Shown piece by piece: positions 31,233 to 41,400 of a DNA stretch of 51,894 nucleotides. The position numbers and the translations under genes were made by a program. The notes beneath the pieces were generated by a model. The model did no database searches. It saw nothing but the letters and a program-made list of their open reading frames with translations, and was not told where the DNA came from. Source of the DNA: Bacteroidaceae bacterium (GTDB lineage Bacteria; Bacteroidota; Bacteroidia; Bacteroidales; Bacteroidaceae); contig JAFZYE010000078.1 in the NCBI GenBank assembly GCA_017616445.1, forward strand, positions 1 through 51,894, read 5' to 3'. Every line of letters begins with the position of its first letter. Position 1 is the stretch's first letter.

Positions 31233-34200
31233 TTACCGCACATATACTTTCTGACCATCAACGAGATTGACGGTTTTCCCTTTCAGCTGGTTGCTGGGAG
31301 TGGGACGGCCAGAGAGGTCGAAAATGGTATAGGGTTGTGTGGAGTGTGACTGTAAGGTGGAGTGGATGCCGTCGGGTAGGGCATAGCGGATGAGCGTTAC
31401 CTTCGAGGCACGGAACTCCTGTTGGCTCGCTCCACCGTTGAGGTTGGCTTGGAAACCGAGGAGTATGTCCTGTGGATGGTCGAGTTCGAAATAGATGCCA
31501 TTGAAGGTGGAGTTGTCCTTTCCTGCATCGGAGATGGGGGCGTAGGCCATCGCGAGGGTGGGGATGTCGGCTGTGGCGAGTGGTTCGGAGGCTGCGAAGA
31601 TGTATGCCTGATGGAGCTGATAGTTGGCTTCGTAGGCGGCTCCGAAATAGTAATTCCCTTCTTCGAGGTTCACTTTCCGATAGACGCGGGCATTGGTGAG
31701 ATCGCCTTCTGTGTTGCTTTGACGGTCGTCCCAGACTCCAAGGGTCAGACAGTCGTAGCCTGGGTAGCGGTCAAGTCCATTACGGGTTCCGTCGCCACCC
31801 TTTGGTATCGTGTAGTTCTCGACGGTCCAGTTGGCTGGCGTACCGTAGCGAGTGGAGGATGACTGACCGCTCTTCCGTGAGAAACTGCTGGCTTGTAGCA
31901 GCTTCTCCTTGGTGATGTCGGTCTGGGTCTGACTGGTTCGGTCAAGGCTATAGAGCAACTTCACTTCATCGACACGGAACTCCTGATTGGCATTTCCTCC
32001 TTGCATGTTGGCTTGGAAGACGAGTACGACATTCTGTTCCGTTTCGAGGGTAAAGCTGACTCCATAGAACTTACCATCGGTGGCGCATTGGCTCATGGGG
32101 AGTCGTGCTATGGCCTGACGGGTGATGGTTGCTGTGGTGAGTGGTTCGCTGGCTACATAGATATAGGCCGTACCGAGTTGATAGAGTGCGTTGAAGGTGG
32201 CTCCGAAATAGTATTGTCCAGCCTTCAGGTGCAGGGTGCGGTAGATGCGTGCATTGGTCATGTTTTTGGTGGTTGTACCGTCTTCACCGCTCCATTTGCC
32301 CATCATCAGGTCGTTGCGTCCTGGATAGTTGTCGATTCCGTTCTTGGTTCCTTTGGATGCATCGTTCTGAGGGATGGAGAAGTTCTCGACCGTCCAGTTG
32401 ACGGGTTTGCCGAATCGGCTGCCCATCTCAGTTGCCGCGAAGTTGTTGCGTTCAATCAGATAGTCAAGGGTGACATCGGTCTTTCCGACTTCGTCAGGTG
32501 TTCCTGCGTTGTTGAAGCCTGTTTGCCTCAAGATGTCGTAGGCTGTATGAAGGGTTTCGACAGCAGCTGCCTGTGCTTCTTCGCCTGAAGAACTGGCGAG
32601 CACCGCTTTTGCTGATTCGATTTGCTGACGGAAGACCGCAACTTTGAGAGGATTGGGCTTGCCTGTGTTGTTCGATGCCTGAGCCGCCAGTTCGGTTGCC
32701 TTCTGCTCATAGATATCGATGACCTCCTGCAGGGATAGGGTAGTGGGTGCACTTGGGTCGAACGTAATGGAAAAGGCGGGTGCAATCTCGTTAGGGTGAG
32801 TGGTAGGCAGGGTGACAGTCAGCCCATCGATGTCCTGGATGAAATCAATCTTACCGTGTCCCAACAGTTTGACTTCCTGAACCTTGCCTGAATAGTACTT
32901 CGAGGATTTACCAAAGGTCTTGAAGGTGAATTTGTTGCTGGAAGGCCAGCGCATGATGGTTGCATAGACAGCCCCTTCCCCCGCCTTCCCCGAAGGGGCA
33001 GGAGCTTGCACGTAGCGCACATCCTCGGATGAGTAGTTGATGCCTTCGTTGAAGCCTTGTGCGTTCAGCGGGTTGGCACTCTCAAAGAGAGGTCCTTCAC
33101 CATATACCTTCCATGGGCGTGTGCCGTAGATGCTCTCTCCGTTGATGTCCATCCATGCCTTGATACCAGCTACGATGCGTTTCTCGTTGTTGTCGAGTGT
33201 ACCGTTTCCACGAACTGGGATGCTCAGCAGCAGGTTGCCGTTCTTGGATACGATATCGACGAGCATTCGGATGACGGTCTCGGCAGACTTATACATGTTG
33301 TTGTCGCCTTCGTACTTGCTGTAGTGCCAACCTCCGATGCAGGTACATGTCTGCCAAGGGAGTTCCTGACAGCGGTCGGGAATACCACGCTCCACGTCCC
33401 ACAACATAGCTTGCTTGTGCAGGTCTTGCAGTATCTTACCTGTCACTACAACTTGCTGCTCTCCGTTGTTCAGTGCGGCACTTGTGTTGTAGAAGTGTTG
33501 CAGGATGTTGAGACTATACTGGTCGTTGGTGTTCGTGCTGGCACCATAGAACGGAAGTACTGTATCGTCGAAATAGAGCATGTCGGGATGGTACTTGTCG
33601 ATACATTGCAGCACTCGGTTCTGGAACTTCTGCATGTATTCCTTCGATGGTGGACATACTCCGTTGCCCCATCCCCACTGGTTGTGAATGGTGCCCCAGT
33701 CGCTCCAGTTGGCGCTGTGAGCGTGGTTCTGGGCATAGAGCTCCTGTGGGTCGTAGCCGTGCCACCAGTACTTGTAGGAACCGTCAGCATTCTTGACTAA
33801 GCCGTCTTCCTTCGTCATGTGTACATCGTAGGCATCGCCCACTTCGAAGAATGTCCATGCATGTGCTCCATGCATCGAAACACCCAGCTTCAATCCATGA
33901 CGGCGACAAGCCTCTGCCCATCCGCCCACAATGTCCTTCATGGGACCTATTCGGGTGGAGTTCCATTCCTGGTAGGGGCTGTCCCAGCAGTCGAAGTTAT
34001 CGTGGTGCTGCCCCATCGCCATGAAATATTTTGCTCCTGCATCGGCATAGAGCTGGATGAGTGCCTCGGGATCCCACTTATCAGCCTTCCAGTGGTCGCA
34101 CAGGTCCTTATAGCCCATCGTCTTGCTTGGTGGTGTACCGAAGATGTTCTTGAAGGTGTTCCATTGGCTGCTGTTCTGTCCGTACATGCTTCGGGCATAC

Positions 34201-34406
34201 CAGTCGCCATCCTCTGCCTCACACTGAGGGTCCCAGTGTGCCCAGATGCCGAACTTGGCATCACGGAACCATTCGGGACATTCCCATGCTGAAAGACTCT
34301 GCCAGTTGGCAGTATATTGACCAGTTGCTACAGGCACATCTGTGGTCTGAGCGAAGATTGGCAAGGAAGAAAACACTAACCAAATCAGTAAGTACTTTAT
34401 CTTCAT
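31233..34406 (-). CDS. GH29 alpha-L-fucosidase, multidomain, secreted
   Basis: 1057 residues from MKIKYL; the frame could extend 19 codons upstream, but this ATG opens a clean signal peptide (ends SLPIFAQ). Residues about 30-400 form the GH29 barrel: WFRDAKFGIWAHWDPQ, AKYFMAMGQHHDNF, CWDSPYQEWNSTRIGPMKD and HPDMLYFDD, where Asp280 fits the nucleophile position. A beta-sandwich follows, then a helical spacer (about 560-630) and two related ~170-residue carbohydrate-binding-like repeats (each with a PANWTVENY or PVNWTVENF start), and a C-terminal sorting-like tail (FDLSGRPT to QKVYVR). It would release fucose from glycans outside the cell. The segment APAPSGKAGEGA comes from an inserted palindromic repeat (32972-32998). 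Confidence 0.93.
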   Translation of the reverse strand: MKIKYLLIWLVFSSLPIFAQTTDVPVATGQYTANWQSLSAWECPEWFRDAKFGIWAHWDPQCEAEDGDWYARSMYGQNSSQWNTFKNIFGTPPSKTMGYKDLCDHWKADKWDPEALIQLYADAGAKYFMAMGQHHDNFDCWDSPYQEWNSTRIGPMKDIVGGWAEACRRHGLKLGVSMHGAHAWTFFEVGDAYDVHMTKEDGLVKNADGSYKYWWHGYDPQELYAQNHAHSANWSDWGTIHNQWGWGNGVCPPSKEYMQKFQNRVLQCIDKYHPDMLYFDDTVLPFYGASTNTNDQYSLNILQHFYNTSAALNNGEQQVVVTGKILQDLHKQAMLWDVERGIPDRCQELPWQTCTCIGGWHYSKYEGDNNMYKSAETVIRMLVDIVSKNGNLLLSIPVRGNGTLDNNEKRIVAGIKAWMDINGESIYGTRPWKVYGEGPLFESANPLNAQGFNEGINYSSEDVRYVQAPAPSGKAGEGAVYATIMRWPSSNKFTFKTFGKSSKYYSGKVQEVKLLGHGKIDFIQDIDGLTVTLPTTHPNEIAPAFSITFDPSAPTTLSLQEVIDIYEQKATELAAQASNNTGKPNPLKVAVFRQQIESAKAVLASSSGEEAQAAAVETLHTAYDILRQTGFNNAGTPDEVGKTDVTLDYLIERNNFAATEMGSRFGKPVNWTVENFSIPQNDASKGTKNGIDNYPGRNDLMMGKWSGEDGTTTKNMTNARIYRTLHLKAGQYYFGATFNALYQLGTAYIYVASEPLTTATITRQAIARLPMSQCATDGKFYGVSFTLETEQNVVLVFQANMQGGNANQEFRVDEVKLLYSLDRTSQTQTDITKEKLLQASSFSRKSGQSSSTRYGTPANWTVENYTIPKGGDGTRNGLDRYPGYDCLTLGVWDDRQSNTEGDLTNARVYRKVNLEEGNYYFGAAYEANYQLHQAYIFAASEPLATADIPTLAMAYAPISDAGKDNSTFNGIYFELDHPQDILLGFQANLNGGASQQEFRASKVTLIRYALPDGIHSTLQSHSTQPYTIFDLSGRPTPSNQLKGKTVNLVDGQKVYVR
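32972..32998. repeat. palindromic repeat in frame inside the fucosidase gene
   Basis: CCCCTTC at 32972-32978 and GAAGGGG at 32992-32998 bracket a C-rich stretch. The encoded residues are APAPSGKAGEGA, placed between two strands of the beta-sandwich that follows the catalytic barrel. Confidence 0.65.
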
Positions 34407-34422
34407 AGTTGTTATAATTAGT

Positions 34423-37400
34423 TTATTTAACGAATATTTTTTTGTGATTGATGATATACACACCCTTCGGGAGCACAGAGGGCGCAGAGAAGACTGAGTT
34501 CACAGAGATTCTTTGACCTTGTAGGTTATAGAGTACCTCCTCGCCTTGTGAGAGGGGTGTGGTGAGGTTCTTGATAGCAGTATCGTTCTTGTTACCTGTC
34601 AGTTGTGCTATCTGGGTGGCCGAGAGGAATGCCCAATGCTGTACGGTGGCTGTGTCGTAGAAGTTGAGCTGAGGAACGGAGAGGCTGGAGCTGGTTGCAG
34701 AAACCGCAGACAACACCTCTGGCGATTCAACACGATTACCTCGTGCCAACCAGTAGGGCTTGATGGTCATGGTGGTGTCGTCCGTTTCTATTGTCATAGT
34801 CAGTCGTGATGGCATCATGTGAATGTCTTCTGCTCCTGTGAGGGTGTTGACGGCCTGTGTCGTGAATGTGCCAGATCGGAATGATAGATATCTGCCTGTC
34901 TCCACATTCTGGATATGATAGAATCCAGTCTTTGGGTCGTAGTTCACATACCATGCACAATTGTCGTCATTAGCCACTTCATTGATATCAATCGTCTTAT
35001 AGCTGATTCTGCCTGTAGGTAATGTTGCTACGAACTTTTTGATCGTTCCATATTTCTCGTTTGTCAGATAGTATTTCTCGCCTTCCTTACCATCGAACGA
35101 ATAGAACGGACAAGCTCCGTCGCCGACTGCCGGCATACCATCCTCGTACATGCCTTGATAGAACGCTGCCTGACGTAGCAGGTCGATAGGAGCGGTCACA
35201 CCACTCAGACCATAGCATACATGTACACGGTCGCCGTCGGCAACTGTGTGGTTTCCACCAGACACGAAATTACCTTCAGAGTCGAATACGTCCTTTTGGT
35301 TTTCAAAGAAGGCAAAGACACGGTTGGCTCGCTCACCAGTCCAGTACATGGTGGGGTGGAGCGGACTGTCCCAACTGGTATAGCGCCAATGCTGACCCAC
35401 ACCGATGCCGTGTCCCATCTCATGCATCACCGTTCCTGGGTTCTGTGCAAATGCCGCACCGATAGTAATCCATCCTCCATAACTGCCATGAGCTCCATCG
35501 TCGCCTGGATCGTAGTTCACGCTTGGACGGTAGCCGCGGATGCTGGTCCATGTGTTGAGATAGCTGACGGCTGTCTTGCATGCATTATCGATACGCTCAT
35601 TTGTCGCATCATCGCCTGCCATATTATATGAGTATTGTACGTCGGCTTCAGGTAGGGTGATGATACGTACGACATCGCCGTACCCGACAGCGTAGCGTGT
35701 GCTGATGGCGTATGCACGGACATAATAGGTTGTTGATGGTTGTAGGTCAGGTATGAGGTACACTTTCCCGTTAAAATCATAGTAGGTGGTGCTGATGCTG
35801 TCGAATACAGTAGGTTCCGGATTTGTACTCCAACAGAACCCTTGCTCACGAAGGTTGGTTGCTTTTACGCTCATACGTCCGACTGCCGCCTTACATCCGT
35901 AAATCACATCAGGGTAAGTCGTTACGACAGGCACAGTTCCAGAACCATTAGCCAAACGATAGACAAACTGGGCTCGTTCAAGTGTGGCGACCATACCCGT
36001 CAAATCCTCGTTGCTTGCTTGAGGGTTGTCGTAAAGAGCCTGTGCAGTATTGATGCAGTTCTCATAAGTGTCCCGCTCCTTTTCGCCTCCTATCTTTAAT
36101 GCTAATCGTGCTGAAGAAATAGCCTTTGATAGCAATTCATAACTGGCAATGCTGGCTTCTGCCTTGCTGATGGCGTCATTCAATGTAGCAGCAATTGATG
36201 TCATGTCCTGTCCTTCCTGGTAGGCTTTTGCTTGTGCGATAGCTTGTGTCAAGACTTCCAATGTGTCGGCATTCAAATGCTGACTGGTCAGTTCTTCAGC
36301 TGTCTGGATGCGTTGCTGCAGTTGTGCCAAGTTGGCTTCATACGATGTACCCAAGAACCATAACTGGAAGTTGTCCACAGAAATCTTGTTGCCTTGTGCG
36401 TTCTTTGCCATGAAACCTATTTCTGCTTCTCCAGTTATGCAGGTAAACTTCACTTCGTATTGTGCCGTAGTATATACAGGAGTCTGCTGGTCGCCTGCAT
36501 AGATCCATGCTCCGTTCTTTTTTGAAGAAGGAGTGTCCTCTTGAATATTCTCTGCCATAGCGGTCAAGCGGTAGTTGCCCAAAGGCAGGTTCTTCACCAC
36601 TTGTCTAACACTTCCGTCACCTACAGCATTTCCATTCCAGGTCCATCTTTCCATATATATCTGCCCCTCTTTCTTTTTGAACGCATCGTTGCTCTGAGGT
36701 CCCATGTCGGCAACAATCCATCCCTTCGTGCCGTTGTCCTCAAAACTCGGGTTCGTGATGGCATCGGTCATGTTGTAAGGATGTTCCTCTGAAGCTTGAC
36801 TGAGGAGATAGGCCCGCATGGCCGCTTGCACCCGTTGCATTGCCTCCATGAGTCCGTCGGTCTGTTGACTGCCCACGAAAGTTTTTAATACCGCGATGGA
36901 TTCGTCTAACTCTGTCTGTTCGGGAGACGACAAATGTAAGTCAGCTGCTTCCGCTTCTGCAATCAATTGCTGGATGTAAGGTTGGAGAGAATCGGCAACG
37001 ATCGTGTGAGTCATTCTAAAGTTGTCCACAGCAAACCAATTGCCTGTACACCCTTCGAGCAGAATTCCGATGGTCATCGTTCCGTTGCCACATGTAGTCG
37101 TAACACTGTATTCTCCATCAACCTCTATGGCTGTCCGGCTATTACCCGCCACAAGCCAAGCTCCCTTCTGTTTTGCATTAGGGGTGTCTTCCTGAATGTT
37201 GTGTCCCACGACGGTCAAGGTGTACACACCTATCGGCACGTTTGTCAGCACTTGCGTGAGATAGGTGTCACTTAGTTTACTCCCACGACCGGTCCATGTC
37301 TCGGCGTATGTGTTGCCGTGTTTCAACTTGAAGGAGCTGTTCGTCTGTGGCCCGATACCCTTCGTTTTCCAACCTTGTATGCCCTCTTCCTCAAAGTCAG

Positions 37401-37491
37401 GATTGACGATGAGATGAGTGACATCGGTTTGTGACCATATTGGCACATGAAATACAAATGCAAGGATGAATGTAAAAAGTAATCTGTTCAT
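34423..37491 (-). CDS. secreted multidomain metalloprotease-like protein
   Basis: 1022 residues with a signal peptide (ends VPIWSQ). Two related ~130-residue domains (about 25-165 and 235-380) resemble galactose-binding CBMs (NPDFEEEGIQGW, NPSFEDNGTKGW), each followed by a helical FIVAR-like stretch. An FN3-like domain lies at about 530-635. The catalytic region has VMHEMGHGIGVGQHWRY with His690 and Glu691: HExxHxxG is complete, but the third His is one residue later than in metzincins (Gln, then His). The end holds a beta-trefoil-like part (FYHIQNVETGRYLSF) and a Por-like tail (LYNLQGQRIS to NHKKIFVK). The gene ends 16 bases before the fucosidase start, so joint attack on glycoproteins is a reasonable inference. 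Confidence 0.85.
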   Translation of the reverse strand: MNRLLFTFILAFVFHVPIWSQTDVTHLIVNPDFEEEGIQGWKTKGIGPQTNSSFKLKHGNTYAETWTGRGSKLSDTYLTQVLTNVPIGVYTLTVVGHNIQEDTPNAKQKGAWLVAGNSRTAIEVDGEYSVTTTCGNGTMTIGILLEGCTGNWFAVDNFRMTHTIVADSLQPYIQQLIAEAEAADLHLSSPEQTELDESIAVLKTFVGSQQTDGLMEAMQRVQAAMRAYLLSQASEEHPYNMTDAITNPSFEDNGTKGWIVADMGPQSNDAFKKKEGQIYMERWTWNGNAVGDGSVRQVVKNLPLGNYRLTAMAENIQEDTPSSKKNGAWIYAGDQQTPVYTTAQYEVKFTCITGEAEIGFMAKNAQGNKISVDNFQLWFLGTSYEANLAQLQQRIQTAEELTSQHLNADTLEVLTQAIAQAKAYQEGQDMTSIAATLNDAISKAEASIASYELLSKAISSARLALKIGGEKERDTYENCINTAQALYDNPQASNEDLTGMVATLERAQFVYRLANGSGTVPVVTTYPDVIYGCKAAVGRMSVKATNLREQGFCWSTNPEPTVFDSISTTYYDFNGKVYLIPDLQPSTTYYVRAYAISTRYAVGYGDVVRIITLPEADVQYSYNMAGDDATNERIDNACKTAVSYLNTWTSIRGYRPSVNYDPGDDGAHGSYGGWITIGAAFAQNPGTVMHEMGHGIGVGQHWRYTSWDSPLHPTMYWTGERANRVFAFFENQKDVFDSEGNFVSGGNHTVADGDRVHVCYGLSGVTAPIDLLRQAAFYQGMYEDGMPAVGDGACPFYSFDGKEGEKYYLTNEKYGTIKKFVATLPTGRISYKTIDINEVANDDNCAWYVNYDPKTGFYHIQNVETGRYLSFRSGTFTTQAVNTLTGAEDIHMMPSRLTMTIETDDTTMTIKPYWLARGNRVESPEVLSAVSATSSSLSVPQLNFYDTATVQHWAFLSATQIAQLTGNKNDTAIKNLTTPLSQGEEVLYNLQGQRISVNSVFSAPSVLPKGVYIINHKKIFVK

Positions 37492-37520
37492 AGTTGGATA
37501 TTGATTAGTCTGTGAATTAT

Positions 37521-37763
37521 TCAGGTCTTGGTTTCGTTTCGCCGCCTAAGGATGTTCGTCACGCTAAGAGTGATGGCGATGATGAGGAAGACGGTGAACG
37601 TGATATGATGGATGAGTGGGGTAGAGTACATGAACTGGTAGAGCTGAGGCATTCCGAAGATTCGCAGCAACAGACAAAAGAGGTATATAGCGATGTGCCC
37701 AAGTGTCTCTATCAGGAAGAAGTTGATGAGAAACTGTACTATTTCGTTATTTGTCCTTTTCAT
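37521..37763 (-). CDS. small membrane protein of unknown function
   Basis: 80 residues with two hydrophobic helices (about 9-36 and 50-68) and basic ends (MKRTNN, RRRNETKT). It lies 29 bases upstream of the protease-like gene on the same strand and downstream of a -7 box at 37903-37911, so it is probably the first gene of the operon with the protease and fucosidase. No family was recognised. An overlapping plus-strand frame of similar length (37512-37790) has poor amino-acid composition for a protein and is taken as a shadow. Confidence 0.65.
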   Translation of the reverse strand: MKRTNNEIVQFLINFFLIETLGHIAIYLFCLLLRIFGMPQLYQFMYSTPLIHHITFTVFLIIAITLSVTNILRRRNETKT

Positions 37764-37902
37764 CTTCAGTCTTATTTCTTATTTTCATAAAATGCTCACG
37801 CTCGGCAGAGTTCAAGCAAGTTTGACTCTGCACTCACTTAATCGCATTTTTCTTAACATTTTTAGTACTCACCTCTAACCGCTCGTTTTTATAGTTTTGA
37901 TT

Positions 37903-37911
37903 GCAAATTTA
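37903..37911 (-). promoter_or_regulatory. -7 promoter element of the protease/fucosidase operon
   Basis: TAAATTTGC on the minus strand, about 140 bases upstream of the first gene. No -33 box was identified with certainty. It is back-to-back with the DUF805 promoter. Confidence 0.6.
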
Positions 37912-37950
37912 AGGAATTTTACCGAAAATACAAATTTTTTTGTCAAAATA

Positions 37951-37983
37951 TTTGGTGTATTTAACAAATTGTTTTATCTTTGC
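37951..37983 (+). promoter_or_regulatory. promoter of the DUF805 gene
   Basis: -33 TTTG at 37951 and -7 TATCTTTGC at 37975-37983 with 20 bases between, the best complete Bacteroidota promoter in the window. Confidence 0.85.
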
Positions 37984-38038
37984 GCCAAATTAGAGTTTAC
38001 ATTTATCACATAGTATTAACTTTTAAAATTTAATTATC

Positions 38039-38317
38039 ATGACATTTGGTGAGTCAATCAAAACTTGTTTCGGCAAGTTCGTAACTTATCAGGGACGTGC
38101 TTCACGTTCTGAGTATTGGTGGTTCCAGTTGTTCAACTTCATTACTTGTGGTTGTGCTGGTATCGGTTCACTTCCTGCAACAGCAGTAACTATCCGTCGT
38201 CTCCATGATGTTGGTAAGTCAGGATGGTGGCTTCTATGCCCAATCGTTCCTATCTTCTTCATCTTTGGTAAGTCTCAGGAAGGTGACAACAAGTGGGGTC
38301 CTCAGCCAGAATCATAA
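38039..38317 (+). CDS. shortened DUF805 membrane protein
   Basis: 92 residues. The start GESIKTCFGKFVTYQGRASRSEYWWF and the later TIRRLHDVGKSGWWLLCPIVP with a GDNKWGPQPES end are full DUF805 landmarks. Between the W-W-F and R-R-L-H-D blocks, usual members carry about 40-60 residues with two membrane helices; here only about 20 residues with ITCGCAGIGSLPATAV remain, so the protein keeps perhaps two membrane segments. The gene has its own strong promoter and a terminator at 38338-38373, so it is a single-gene unit. Function of DUF805 is unknown. The shortening seems to be natural, since start, stop and flanks are intact. Confidence 0.87.
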   Translation: MTFGESIKTCFGKFVTYQGRASRSEYWWFQLFNFITCGCAGIGSLPATAVTIRRLHDVGKSGWWLLCPIVPIFFIFGKSQEGDNKWGPQPES

Positions 38318-38337
38318 GTTACCGTTAACATAACAAG

Positions 38338-38373
38338 AAAAAGGTGCTACACAGTATGTGCGGCACCTTTTTA
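38338..38373 (+). terminator. rho-independent terminator after DUF805
   Basis: AAAAAGGTGC (38338-38347) pairs with GCACCTTTTT (38363-38372), a symmetric stem with A- and T-runs on both sides, so it can act in both directions for the converging addB gene. Confidence 0.85.
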
Positions 38374-38419
38374 GTTAGGAGTTAGAAGTTAGGAGTTAGG
38401 AGTTACAGGAGTGCAGACA

Positions 38420-41400
38420 TCATCTGCGGTTGCATAATAGCGCAAACGGACATTTCTGGCATCTCGTCGTATCTGATGTCTGCTCGAAGGTTTTGGTGGT
38501 ATCGAAGATTTCGGATAACAGGGCGGTGAGTCGTTCATGGAATTCTTCGTGACACAACTGCTGATAGTCGGTGATGGGTTCTTTTCCCAGAAGAATGGCA
38601 GGGCTGTCGGCATCCATCGTGTGTTTGATATACAACAACGTGGGCATGATGGCCTCCAGGGGATCTCCGCTCTCATGAGCTGCCGCCATGCGGACTTCGC
38701 AATAATAGAATGCCTGGAAGATGTATCCGGAACGGTTCGGGGATGGGGTAAAGAGGTCCTCGATGGAGTCGGCTTTCTGCTTGTTAACTGAGGTCTTGTA
38801 GTCAACGATACGATAATGGCGTCTGCCGTTGATGGTGACGATGTCCTCACGGTCGATGACTCCTCCGATTTTGATGGAGCGTTGTTGTCCACCCACTTCG
38901 AAGTGGACGTCTTGATAGTACTTCTCCTCTGTGCCCTTGATGATGAGTGGTGCGAGTTGGTAGTCGTTTTTGATTTGCTTCTCCATGTATCGGGCTATCA
39001 CTTCATGGTTGAGCAGTTGGGTGCCATTGAGATCGAGCGTGAACTGATCGTTGGCTACCAGATGTTCGTCGATATGAAACATCTCAACGGCAAATCCCTT
39101 GTCGACACATCGACGGATGCGGTGTTGTCCTTGTTTTGAGATGGTGAGGTTGCCGTTGTTGTCGTTGATGAACTGCAGAAAGAACTGCCGGTCGAGTTCA
39201 GACTTGATCTTGTCTTTATAGAACCACTCCATTGCATTATGGAAGATGCTTCCAAACACATTATCGGCTACATCCTCGCTAATCACTTCTTCCTGACGAT
39301 AGCCGCACACATGTTCGAGATAGAAGAGGAACGGGCAATTGAGATAGTTGTTGAGGGCGGTAGGACTGAGTGACTTGATGGCGTTGAGAGCGTCTTGAAC
39401 AACCTTGCTTGTTTTTACAACAGAGAGTCCTGACGGCTTTTCGCCAGATTCTGCCAAGGTCGTAGTGGGGTCTGTAGGGTTGGTAATCGCAAATTCTTTC
39501 AGGGTGGATTCGGGTGACAGAATTCGTTCTTTTTCGTATTTCAACTGCATCATGAAACGGCTCATCTCGCCTCGATGCAGTCCGTCTGTCGATTCGTTGT
39601 ATACAAGCGTAACGTGCTTTGCACGTTGGAGCAACCGATAGAAATAATAGGCATAAAGACCCAACTGGCGTTCTGCTGTGGTCATACCGTTGGCTTTACG
39701 CAGGAAATGCAGGATGAACGATGTGTGCGATGTGTTCTTCGGAAGTGTACCCTCGTTGACTGATAGCATGATGACGTTGTCGAAATCGAGGTTACGTGTT
39801 TCCAGAATACCCATGAGCTGGATTCCGACAGCTGGCTCACCATGAAAGGCGATGCTCTTGCTACTGATGGATTGACGGATGAGACGTATCAGCGTGTCTG
39901 GCGAGGTGAACTCAAGACCGTGATTCTCCATCAGGTCGGAATAGTTGTTGAGCATGGTCCACGCCGCATAGATTGATTCCGCATAGAGGGCAGACGATAG
40001 CTGTTGATGCTGCATCTCGCTATTTGATAGTCGAATCGCAACACGTTGAATGATGTCGGCTGTGTGCCTCAATACCGAAAGGTGACCAACGGGAGGAGTG
40101 GCAAACACATCTTCTATGAACTCGCCTTTGAAATCGCTGACGTTTGGGTAGGTGGTGTTGTTATGTCGGAATAGGGTCAGGAGGTCAAGTGCTCCTTGTT
40201 TGTTCATCAACATCATATATGGATGCAGCAGCACTTTCTCTGCATAGATGTAACGCCATTTGCCCTCCGATGATTTCTTTGACACACCCATCCATCCTCG
40301 GAAATAGAGCTCGAGAAGTGATGTCACGAAACTGGCTACAGGCGTACTCTGCAACGGGTAACCCATCGTGATGTTGAGCAGGGTAGGTTGTTGGTCTGCT
40401 CCATAGGTTGAAGGAATGGCTCGGAGTGTGGGCATCAGCAGGTGCTCGTCGCATAGAACGATAGCGGTCTTGTTGAGCGGTTCGTTGTTTTTCAAGGTTT
40501 GCTGTAACCATTCTTCTACATACTGACATTGTGCGTTATCGGTCGATGCTGCTACAAATCCGATGTCTTTCGGTTCCTTGAACCCTTGATGACTTTCTGG
40601 GCTGTCTGCAAGACTATCACCGAAGAGCAGGATATTCTCGTTTATAAACATACCTGCCTCAAAGGCTGATTCGTCCTTATATGCTTCGTCATAGTCCCAA
40701 TAGAATCGTACATCACAGTTGTCGCGCAGGAAGCGAAACAGTATTTTGTCGGTCTTGTTGAGCACGTTGAATCCCACGATGGACACATGGCTGTAACGTG
40801 ACAGAACGGTCTCGCGTAGTGGGTCGTCTGCCTTACATGCTTTCAGCTGTTCGGCAATTGTACGTTTCATCATGCCGTCATAAGCCAATCCGCATTGCTG
40901 CAGGCTCGAACGGAAGGCGTGATAGATGGCCGGCATTGCGTTCCACATCTGAAGGTAGCGTTTGTGTAGTTCGGTGATGGCTTCTGTGCTGAAGTTGTTG
41001 AACAGTCGTCGGATGATTTCCTCCTGTTCTTTGTCTATGAAGTCAAAATCGGTCAACTGTTCGATGTCTGTGATGTTGATGAAGAGTTTGGTGGCATCAA
41101 CCATGTTGTTGTCGATATCCTCGAAGTCGTTGAGCAGTATCTCTCCCCATGAGTAGAATTGGTCGAATGTCTCCTGATTCTTAGTCACCTCAATGTAAGC
41201 TTTGTAGAGGTAGTACACCAAGAGTGACTTATCAGCAACAGTCAGTTGGCTTAGCGCCTGATACATCTCGCTGATGGTGGTATAGTGCGGTGCCCAAAAG
41301 GGTGGGGTGATGTAGTTGGTCAGATATTGGTTGAAGAACAAACTGGCACGCTTGTTCGGAAAGACCACCGTGTGGTCGCTCATCAAACCTTTCTGCTGAT

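Noticed and set aside
37512..37790. Plus-strand frame opposite the small membrane protein
   Set aside because: Highly charged composition from the antisense of a membrane protein; the minus-strand reading has two clear membrane helices and a promoter.
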